Assembly: GCF_022539665.2 (NCBI RefSeq)
Contig: NC_081331.1
Coordinates: 11,316,638 to 11,380,637 of the forward strand
DNA: 64,000 bases
Source: Daphnia carinata
Taxonomy: Eukaryota > Arthropoda > Branchiopoda > Diplostraca > Daphniidae
Reading direction: 5' to 3'
The notes beneath the pieces were generated by a model that saw only the letters and a list, made by a program, of their open reading frames with translations, did not search any database and was not told where the DNA came from. The first letter of the stretch is position 1. Each line of letters starts with the position of its first letter. Shown in pieces: positions 50,265 to 64,000 of this stretch. The position numbers and the translations under genes were made by a program.

Positions 50265-51785
50265 ACACTTGAACCACATTTCCTCTAGCTGAAAGACGAC
50301 GTCAAAAATGCTAACGTACTCTTCACTCAACATTCCATTAGCTCCGCCTTCCATTTAGTAAATGTTGTAATTTTCCATGCTGCCTCACTACGCAGTTAAT
50401 AACTTGTCCTGTGAAGACATTTGTGAATCCCATTATGTTGCTCTTACGATAGGAGCTACATGCTTTACTCAGGCCCTTGTTGTCGAGGATATCAGTATTA
50501 CTGCGAGATCGCAATTCACGATGTCTAGTCAATCCTATGTTCGCTTTGAGTCAAAATCAAATTTCATACAGGGCACTCTAGGAGAGGTTAATACTCAACT
50601 TTAATTTAGGCTATGCTTTACGAACACATGAACGTTTGTATTGTTAGTGCTGGTTGAATCATCCTTTTTCTTCAGCGTTTTAAATACACATTATTAGCGC
50701 GCGTACTGTATCCTTAAAGCAATGTCAAGTCTTTACAATAGGCAATTTATATGGCACCTGACTTTATTTGGCACTACCATTTTTTGAACACATTTTGGCT
50801 TAAAAGATTTCGAGCTTAAGTTTTACAAAGTACAAATACCTAGATTTATTGCTAAAAAAATAACAAACGAAGACATAACGGAAACTAATATACCTGACCA
50901 GCGATGCCTCTGAAGATGGTGCCAAGACAACAGTTGCAAGGGAAGACCGTTGCCAGACTGTGAATTGCAGTGTTGGCTACCGCCTTATATACCCGTCGAC
51001 ACGTTCCACTTCCTGGCTTTCCCGGAATAAAAGTCTAGGGTAGGGGTTTAATTCTGAAGGCCGATTGCCGTAAGATAAACTTTAATTTCCACATGGACTC
51101 CGGGAGATGACCGTTCCCTCTCGATGAACTCAAACTTTTGCACCTAAAATAGATGAATAACCTTGGGCAATTCAAAATGAAGAATCCAAACACCATTTTG
51201 TCCTTTCAGTTCAGTAGCTCACTCACCTGCACGATAAGCACTAGCGTAGTTTTATCGCTTTGATTACCGGTGTAGTGATTCACACTTTCTCACGTGGATA
51301 GATTTTTGCGTTCACCAGTTCGATACCTTTTGTAATTTGTGGACACACCAATCACGCACTAAAAAGCACTGCATCAGCACTTGGTTTTGCCTCTGCACTA
51401 GTTTAGTTTAGTTGCATATGCCAAATTGTATTTCACTGGGTCATATTGCTAAGTCATTGCTTTTGCACAACACTACACTGGCCATTTCACTTCACTATGT
51501 CATGCATTATTTACCGGTGGTTTTCGTTCACAAACCGTATCTCTATAATGAATATGTTTTGACCATATCACACAATTTCCAAATGCCCCGTCAATCCTAA
51601 CGAACTTCCGACTACTAATCCTAACGAAGCATTGTTAATAATAATTTTTTTTCAGGAATATTGTTATGGAATGTGATTACTATTTCTGTCTTTGATGCAT
51701 GTTAGATTTAAGCTGCAACTTGTCGTTATCTAATTATTCAAAGGCAATTTTTTTTTCTTTTTTGTTTTCGTTTCTGTGCGATTAG
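50265..51785. other. Intergenic region after INPP5F
   Basis: Contains the INPP5F 3' UTR (AT-rich) and, near 50890-50995, a minus-strand TATA box and possible 5' exon. From about 51000 to 51780 I see no gene. The 148-bp array begins right after. Confidence 0.4.
50895..50991 (-). promoter_or_regulatory. Minus-strand TATA promoter with possible 5' exon
   Basis: TATATAAGG begins at 50991 on the minus strand. An initiator-like TCACAGTC lies about 30 bases downstream, and a CAG followed by GTATAT donor occurs at 50895/50894. A transcript from here would run antisense to INPP5F towards the sphingomyelinase cluster. No coding start in the short exon is recognised. Confidence 0.35.
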
Positions 51786-51844
51786 GAGGGCAATCTGCGG
51801 GGGCCGAAGAGGACACGGGACATCGAGGATCGGCGCGCAAAAAG
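51786..51844 (+). other. Divergent leading exon-like segment of the 148-bp array
   Basis: Preceded by a T-rich tract and a GATTAG acceptor, and followed by the first copy of the repeated intron. GC-rich, 59 bp, sharing only short stretches (GGGGCCGAAGAGG, GAGGATCG) with the repeated exon segments. All is as expected for the left edge of an amplified exon-intron block. It contains just the GTATC donor, not the doubled donor of the inner copies. Confidence 0.45.
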
Positions 51845-53677
51845 GTATCAGTGATAAATTAAAGTGTACTAATTGTGTTTTTTTGTATTTTATGTATCTA
51901 GATTGGCCGGCCAAAGGACCGAAAAGGCCCAACGAGGATCGTCGTGGGAGCTACAAGATCGCCGTGGGATCGTCGAGATCGTCGTCAGTAAGGTATCAGT
52001 GATAAATTAAAGTGTACTAATTGTGTTTTTTTGTATTTTATGTATCTAGATTGGCCGGCCAAAGGACCGAAAAGGCCCAACGAGGATCGTCGTGGGAGCT
52101 ACAAGATCGCCGTGGGATCGTCGAGATCGTCGCCAATAAGGTATCAGTGATAAATTAAAGTGTACTAATTGTGTTTTTTTGTATTTTATGTATCTAGATT
52201 GGCCGGCCAAAGGACCGAAAAGGCCCAACGAGGATCGTCGTGGGAGCTACAAGATCGCCGTGGGATCGTCGAGATCGTCGCCAGTAAGGTATCAGTGATA
52301 AATTAAAGTGTACTAATTGTGTTTTTTTGTATTTTATGTATCTAGGTTGGCCGGCCAAAGGACTGAAAAGGCCCAACGAGGATCGTCGTGGGAGCTACAA
52401 GATCGCCGTGGGATCGTCGAGATCGTCGCCAGTAAGGTATCAGTGATAAATTAAAGTGTACTAATTGTGTTTTTTTGTATTTTATGTATCTAGGTTGGCC
52501 GGCCAAAGGACCGAAAAGGCCCAACGAGGATCGTCGTGGGAGCTACAAGATCGCCGTGGGATCGTCGAGATCGTCGCCAGTAAGGTATCAGTGATAAATT
52601 AAAGTGTACTAATTGTGTTTTTTTGTATTTTATGTATCTAGATTGGCCGGCCAACGGACCGAAAAGGCCCAACAAGGATCGTCGTGGGAGCTACAAGATC
52701 GCCGTGGGATCGTCGAGATCGTCGCCAGTAAGGTATCAGTGATAAATTAAAGTGTACTAATTGTGTTTTTTTGTATTTTATGTATCTAGATTGGCCGGCC
52801 AAAGGACCGAAAAGGCCCAACGAGGATCGTCGTGGGAGCTACAAGATCGCCGTGGGATCGTCGAGATCGTCGCCAGTAAGGTATCAGTGATAAATTAAAG
52901 TGTACTAATTGTGTTTTTTTGTATTTTATGTATCTAGATTGGCCGGCCAAAGGACCGAAAAGGCCCAACGAGGATCGTCGTGGGAGCTACAAGATCGCCG
53001 TGGGATCGTCGAGATCGTCGCCAGTAAGGTATCAGTGATAAATTAAAGTGTACTAATTGTGTTTTTTTGTATTTTATGTATCTAGATTGGCCGGCCAAAG
53101 GACCGAAAAGGCCCAACGAGGATCGTCGTGGGAGCTACAAGATCGCCGTGGGATCGTCGAGATCGTCGCCAATAAGGTATCAGTGATAAATTAAAGTGTA
53201 CTAATTGTGTTTTTTTGTATTTTATGTATCTAGATTGGCCGGCCAAAGGACCGAAAAGGCCCAACGAGGATCGTCGTGGGAGCTACAAGATCGCCGTGGG
53301 ATCGTCGAGATCGTCGCCAGTAAGGTATCAGTGATAAATTAAAGTGTACTAATTGTGTTTTTTTGTATTTTATGTCTCTAGGTTGGCCGGCCAAAGGACC
53401 GAAAAGGCCCAACGAGGATCGTCGTGGGAGCTACAAGATCGCCGTGGGATCGTCGAGATCGTCGCCAGTAAGGTATCAGTGATAAATTAAAGTGTACTAA
53501 TTGTGTTTTTTTGTATTTTATGTATCTAGATTGGCCGGCCAAAGGACCGAAAAGGCCCAACGAGTATCGTCGTGGGAGCTACAAGATCGCCGTGGGATCG
53601 TCGAGATCGTCGCCAGTAAGGTATCAGTGATAAATTAAAGTGTACTAATTGTGTTTTTTTGTATTTTATGTATCTAG
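51845..53677 (+). repeat. 148-bp tandem array of intron-exon-like units (13 introns)
   Basis: Thirteen copies of a 57-bp intron-like segment start every 148 bases, from 51845 to 53621. Each begins GTATCAGTG, has a TACTAAT branch-site match, a T-rich tract and ends TATCTAG. Between them are twelve 91-bp GC-rich segments starting with the palindrome TTGGCCGGCCAA (after one A or G) and ending CCAGTAAG. Copies differ by only a few single bases, for example A/G at the first exon base, CCAATAAG in two copies and one TGTCTCTAG. The composition contrast is that of real introns and exons. A second donor, CCA then GTAAGG, lies 5 bp before each GTATC donor. No protein family is recognised; peptides are Arg-rich. 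It may be a spliced repeat gene or a satellite grown from an exon-intron pair. Confidence 0.9.
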
Positions 53678-53791
53678 GTTGGCCGGCCAAAGGACCGAAA
53701 AAGCCCAACGAGGATCGTCGTGGGAGCTACAAGATCGCCGCCTCGAGAACCCGAGATTCACGCCCATTTGGATTAAGAAGAAACGAAGATG
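53678..53791 (+). other. Trailing exon-like segment of the 148-bp array
   Basis: Starts like the repeated exon segments, then departs after CAAGATCGCCG into unique sequence up to a GTACGG donor-like site at 53792. Two plus frames are open throughout: one ends with SRPFGLRRNEDG and the other with FTPIWIKKKRRW. It forms the right edge of the array. Confidence 0.45.
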
Positions 53792-59387
<5,596 letters not shown>

Positions 59388-59807
59388 ATTACTGATGAAA
59401 ATTAAAACAAAGATAGAAACACATCGTTTCCAGCCCATTCGCCATCATGCATCTTTTTTTTGTTTCGTTAGCAATCGTGTCATCATCTCCAAAATTATGT
59501 TGGAATACATTTCAACAAGAAGTTTTTCAGGTAACTTCTTACCAAAATTTTTATAAAATTATTCAAATGCTTTTTAATGAGTTAAAATTACAGTTTATCA
59601 AAACGAGAGCAGTAGGGACCAACTGTGGGAAAAGCAAAGATTTATTATAAGTTTAATGAATACTTTATCCTCATATTTCCCGTATATTGCAGAACAAAAT
59701 TAATTTCCTTAACGATAAACATTCCTAAAGGTTTATGCAAATACGTCACAAGAATCACGTTACCGAAAAAATGCAATGGTAATACTAGGCGAGACCAGCT
59801 GACACCT
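59388..59807. other. Convergent 3' region between SMC3 and COG7
   Basis: About 420 bp shared by the two 3' ends. Short AT-rich plus-strand frames here have no recognised relatives. Confidence 0.45.
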
Positions 59808-62489
59808 CTAGTCGCTCGATGGTAGGTTGGTGATTGATCTTACAGCAGCAACGAGTCGATGGTCTTTCCCACATATTGCGGATTTGAAGCTTGCCACATC
59901 AGACAACAAAATGGATGCAGCCGCGGCCCGAAACAGTTCAGCAAGTTCCATTAGAGAAGCAGGCAATACCAACCCTAAATCTTCGAAAATATTTCCCAAA
60001 TAATCTTAGGGAAAAGAAGAAACAGATAGTAACGGATTTTCAGTCTCTGAAGGCGTAAACAATCAGCGATTACAAAATTTACCGATATCAGCGGCCAATT
60101 GCTTAGCACCTTTAGGCCCTACACTCTCAATGCGAAGAATGGCATCGCTCAACGCACTGGCACAAGCCGTGGCAACACAACCTAGAAGGAAGTCTGTAGC
60201 ACTTGACTGATGCTGGCCTGTCTCAGGATGGCCTGTGCCAGGTGGTTGTCCATGAGCGAAGGAATGCTCCGATAGCGCTCGTGTAAGCCCTCTGTTCTCT
60301 TGCAGAACAAAGGGCTCGAGGTGCTGTGGCAGCATCATTAGATATTGACCAATTTGCGTTATGTATTCCATAGGTGCTAGTCCAAATTCTGGCAAATCTT
60401 CGGTCAGACCACTACCGCTGATTATGTCAGCCCATTCCCGGCTGCCCAATTGGTTAATTTGTTGGTGGATAGGACTCATCAACGTGACCTTAATACTGTA
60501 CTGAATATTTGAATTAAGCTCCAACGCTACCGCTATCGTTGGACTTAAATAGCAGAACCTTTCGTCTAAAACAGAAAAAGGTTTAGGTAAGTCATTGTTT
60601 TTAAGTATTTTTGCAGAAAAACTTCCATACTCTGCTTGCACTGTTTGAAGAGGGTTTCAAGTCGCTGGAGCGGTTGGGGTTCAAGATAGAAAGTTTTACA
60701 GCAGCTGAGAGGAGCTCCGTCTTGACTAAGCTTCTTCCCACAGGTTTTCACAATATCTGAAAACATGGAATCATTTTCTTCCAGTGCCAGCAGAAGTTCG
60801 CCTAACGTTTGGAGTAACGAAAGCGCGGTATGTAAAGAATCTTCCCCCGAATGATCCATAAGGTTCTTTAGTTTGTCAAGTAGGCTTTTGTAGTGCTGCA
60901 AATGGTGGGCCAAAAACCTATTCCAAGCCTTTTTATTTTGTTTATTGAAGAAAAGAAAATAAGTGAAAATTAATTAGGTCTAAGATATATTCTGATTTAT
61001 CCAATATCACCTCGATTAACAGCTCCAAACCGTATCCGTGTGTAAGTGCAACACAGTTTTGAAGTGTAGACTCCACAAGACTGTTGATTTTTGAATGGCT
61101 TTGTCGTAAAGTCTGAATGCTTTCTGTTATCTCCGTACTATCGTCGATAGGTTCCGGGAATTGTTCGAGCAAGTGTTGGAGACATAAAGCTTTATACTTG
61201 TTGGAAATAATAAGTCGAAATGGCTGATAAAGTGAGTCGCTAAACTGGCGGAAGACTTCGTCCTCGATGGGGCCAATATCTTTAAAATGAGCTTCTACCC
61301 CTTGAAGGAGTCTGTCAGCAGACGACTTGATTTGTTGCAACATGAATAAAGCCTCTGCAGCTGCCGGTTTTTTAATCAACGATTCCAGACTGCTCAGTGG
61401 ATTAGGATCTAGGGCCGACATGGCTTGCGAGTAAATGGGCAAAATGACGCGACTTATGGTAGTTGGATATTGGTTAAAGACCCCTCGGTACCATGCGGTC
61501 TGCTCTTGCAGATCTGCAAGTAATAGTTCATGAAAGCGACTGATCACTTCAACTATATTCAAGTCATCTAATTCGCACAGTTCTTTCCATTCGTGCAGAA
61601 TAACACCCCGTCGACACTTGGTATAATAATGCAAAAGCTGATCCAATCTGTCCATATTGCTGAACACCTAGAGCAAAAAATGATGCATTATCTGAGTGTC
61701 CTCTTTTGGTTTTGTGCGATCATAGTATTATAGCACAAATGGATACCTGCACCATGACAGCAGTTTTGACAGCATCTCCTGCAGAGATTGCCGACACCAC
61801 CGAGGGTGATGCTAACGCTTCGAGACGATTGCGCAGTCCATCAAGTTGCATCATTCTTTCACCATAATCACTTACATGATTAAGAAGATCCAAGCTTTGC
61901 ATAAGGCTACTAAGGCGTAGTGATAAAGCCATCAAGTCATTAGACTCAAATAACTAGAAAGAGACAAAAGATCATTAATTGGGTCTTGGGATAATTTAAA
62001 AAGTCAAACACACCTCTTCAATATCCGCCATAAGTGTAGTCCAGTTATCTGCTTCTTGTAGAGCTTTAGAAGTAGCTTTTAGCTTGCTTTTTACAGCATC
62101 AAGTTTTACTATGTACTCAAGTGAGTGGGTAGTTTCATTTTCAACCTTGGCAACTTCATGCTCAACTGTTGCGAGCTTCCTTTGAAAGTGTACCACTTCA
62201 TTTTGTAGAAGTTCTATGTCCCTAAGAAGTCGAGGAAGACTGGAAAGAACTGCGGTGCTTGTATTTTCAAGACTGCTATTGATTTCGAATATAGCAAGCT
62301 GCAGTTTCATGACAATCGAGGATGCGAAGCTTTCGTGAGACTGGGCTTCCGATTGTCGGAACGCGTTATTTACCCAATCTTTCGCACAAAATTGTTCTTT
62401 AGCAAAGGCAGAAAGATCCTAAAATGAAACAGATAAAATGTTGACTTCATATCTGCGCGCTAAACAAGGAAACCACCTATATTTACCAT
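59808..62489 (-). CDS. COG7: Conserved oligomeric Golgi complex subunit 7
   Basis: COG7 belongs to lobe B of the COG tether for retrograde vesicles within the Golgi, needed for glycosylation-enzyme recycling. Seven exons: 62489-62487, 62418-62014, 61953-61747, 61667-61011, 60928-60631, 60565-60083 and 60004-59808, about 749 residues (human about 770). The first coding exon carries only the ATG, and exon 2 continues DLSAFAKEQF. Conserved stretches include VMKLQLAIFEINSSLE, SKALQEADNWTTLMADIEE, LRNRLEALASP, PMEYITQIGQYLMMLP and LEPFVLQENRGL, and the end DHRLVAAVRSITNL. The exon 5 donor (A then GTATGG) was chosen because it keeps the frame into the next exon. Divergent from TopBP1. Confidence 0.93.
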
Positions 62490-62884
62490 TTTTCTAACAT
62501 TAGCTGTAAACAATTTTACCAGATTCAAAACAATCCGAATTTTTCGTCGTCGTCTGCGAAGCCTACGTGGCGTTGTGGCAGTTCAGTTCCCCGAGAACTC
62601 ATTGAATTATTATATAAATTTGAAATAGATAATCAATAAAACAAAATTTTCTTATGTACCTTCTACGTATAAATTCTATGATTTTCATTTAACACGAAAT
62701 TTTTTTAAATGCCAAATACTTAGGCTATGATTAGCCTGGCTTTGATCCAGAAGATGGCGTTCACACTCCATTTCCTTTTCAAATTTCCAACAGTCAGCAG
62801 GCAATAGTACTTTGTGGCGGGCAATATTTGCAGAATACTATGAGATTTTGTGTAACAACCCACATTTTTTACTAAAAAATTATC
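62490..62884. promoter_or_regulatory. Bidirectional COG7/TopBP1 promoter region
   Basis: Only 395 bp separate the two start codons, so both promoters and 5' UTRs lie here. A GC-richer patch (about 62540-62600) is the likeliest core. No TATA box placed suitably for either gene. Confidence 0.5.
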
Positions 62885-64000
62885 ATGTCAAATAGTGAAG
62901 TTCAAGAACCTAAGATGGATGTCGAAAACAGCCAATTTTGTGTAAATATTTTTTGTGTAATGCCTAGTAATTCAACTGAGGCCACCTGTCCAAAAGACTT
63001 ATTTCAAGCACATGAATGTTGTAAAGAAAATGGTTTCAATGTGAATTGGATTCAAGAGGAAGCTTGCATGAAGCTTAAACCTTGCAAGGAAGATGTCTTT
63101 ATCTTGTCTGAATTTGCTGGACCATTGTTTGAGTTTCTCAGACACTTCAGATGTACCATTATCGGCCCACAGTGCCTGCTTGTTTCTGTTAATAAAGGAG
63201 AACCACTCCCAGATGTTCCAACACCTGTTTTCACAGTTGCAATGAAGGGAATCATTGTTACTACAACAGGATGTAGCCCCCAAGAGAAAAAGGATATTCA
63301 AGAAAAAGTGCAATTCATGGGTGGACTTTACTCATCAGCATTTTCTGTAAATGTAACCCATCTTATTGTCAAGAGTGTGGCAGATTTTAGTCAGAAATTT
63401 AAAGTGGCAATAACCAAAGATATTCCTGTTATGGTTCCCAAATGGGTTGATGCCGTTTGGAATGCCAGTCTTAAAGAAAGTGTTCATGGAACTGATCCCA
63501 TGTTTGCTAGATATGCTTGCCCTCCATTCCAGGGATTGGTCATATGTGTGTCCCAAATTCCAATCAAGGATCGGGAAGCCCTTAAGAAGATTATCGAAGC
63601 AAATGGCGGGCGATACTCTGGTCAGCTCGAAATGGGCAAGACAAATATTCTCATCACCACATCAGCTGAAGGGGAAAAATACACCTATGCCAGACGCTGG
63701 AAGATACGTTGTCTCAAACCAGAGTGGATTCATACTTCACTAAACAAAGGCTACGCCGCTGACCCAGACGCATTCATTGTTGAAAAGAGTACCCTGCCTC
63801 CGAGATGTTCAACTCCAGAAGCAGATCATTCTGTAATGAAGTTTGGTAATTCAAGCATCAACAGCACCATATTGAACGAAAGCAGAGTTCATCACGTCGA
63901 CGAGACAGTTGGGTCTACGACTTTAATACTGAATCATCAACAATGCGATTCTCGATCAACGGAAGCACTCGAATCATTGGATTTGGCTCTTTCTAAAAAG
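62885..64000 (+). CDS. TOPBP1: DNA topoisomerase 2-binding protein 1 (TopBP1), partial
   Basis: TopBP1 activates ATR and is needed for replication origin firing. One uninterrupted frame of 372 codons runs from the ATG (MSNSEVQEPKMDVENSQF) to the window edge, so the gene is truncated at its 3' side. BRCT0 covers about residues 15-105 (CTIIGPQCLLVSV). BRCT1 follows at about 110-200 (YSSAFSVNVTHLIVKSVADF, VMVPKWVDAVW). BRCT2 is at about 210-300 (FQGLVICVSQIPIKDREAL, ANGGRYSGQLEMGKTNI, KIRCLKPEWIHTSLNKGY). Order and the BRCT1 Thr-His-Leu-Ile motif match the N-terminal triple BRCT module that binds phosphorylated RAD9 and Treslin in vertebrates. The region after about residue 310 is Ser-rich linker. 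Confidence 0.9.
   Translation, partial: MSNSEVQEPKMDVENSQFCVNIFCVMPSNSTEATCPKDLFQAHECCKENGFNVNWIQEEACMKLKPCKEDVFILSEFAGPLFEFLRHFRCTIIGPQCLLVSVNKGEPLPDVPTPVFTVAMKGIIVTTTGCSPQEKKDIQEKVQFMGGLYSSAFSVNVTHLIVKSVADFSQKFKVAITKDIPVMVPKWVDAVWNASLKESVHGTDPMFARYACPPFQGLVICVSQIPIKDREALKKIIEANGGRYSGQLEMGKTNILITTSAEGEKYTYARRWKIRCLKPEWIHTSLNKGYAADPDAFIVEKSTLPPRCSTPEADHSVMKFGNSSINSTILNESRVHHVDETVGSTTLILNHQQCDSRSTEALESLDLALSKK

Noticed and set aside
51845-53677. CRISPR array
   Set aside because: Regular spacing, but there are no variable spacers, the whole 148-bp unit is repeated, and the window is plainly animal nuclear DNA.
51738-53708. Series of about 60-residue minus-strand frames repeated along the array
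   Set aside because: They follow from one open frame in the monomer; 148 is not a multiple of three, so no continuous minus-strand reading exists, and splice signals, branch site and composition all point to the plus strand.

Overview
This is a eukaryotic nuclear window, most likely from a branchiopod crustacean such as Daphnia. That is inferred from an arthropod gene set (innexins, an ImpL2-type insulin-binding protein, hts-type adducin), very compact genes with many 55-100 bp GT-AG introns, AT-rich spacers and TATA/initiator promoters. No bacterial operons, CRISPR arrays or phage genes are present. All CDS entries are spliced models built by hand from reading frames, splice signals and remembered family sequence; exon edges may be off by 1-2 bases.

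Layout. 1-3200: tRNA-like (SINE-like) copies and a GC-rich structured patch. 3234-5094 (+): MED22 then TTC1, head to tail. 6452-17369 (-): a full-length adducin (head, neck, tail, MARCKS-like end) and, upstream, a second adducin with matching gene structure that stops after the neck. 19773-21543 (-): ImpL2-like two-Ig secreted protein with a clear TATA box. 21.7-26.6 kb: gene-poor. 26590-31118 (-): AIP1/WDR1 (flare). 31926-34657 (-): two tandem innexins. 35146-44889 (-): three tandem acid-sphingomyelinase-like genes with the same nine-exon structure, plus an orphan signal-peptide exon upstream. 46047-50264 (+): INPP5F/Sac2 phosphoinositide phosphatase. 51786-53791: a 148-bp tandem array. 54770-59387 (+): SMC3 cohesin subunit. 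59808-62489 (-): COG7. 62885-64000 (+): start of TopBP1, divergent from COG7.

Most unusual region: the array at 51.8-53.8 kb. Each 148-bp unit reads as a 57-bp AT-rich intron (donor, TACTAAT branch site, T-rich tract, CTAG acceptor) plus a GC-rich 86/91-bp exon-like segment. There are 13 introns in a row, almost identical. Two donors sit 5 bp apart; the upstream one gives exon segments that can be chained with no stop while cycling through all three reading frames.

Other points: two conserved genes (AIP1 and INPP5F) each carry a single-base indel relative to the conserved frame, which exon phases confirm. The adducin tail has two frame-neutral cassette exons. The genes do not form one pathway; membrane skeleton and actin turnover (adducins, AIP1), gap junctions, sphingolipid/phosphoinositide metabolism and chromosome maintenance (SMC3, TopBP1) lie side by side by locus history.
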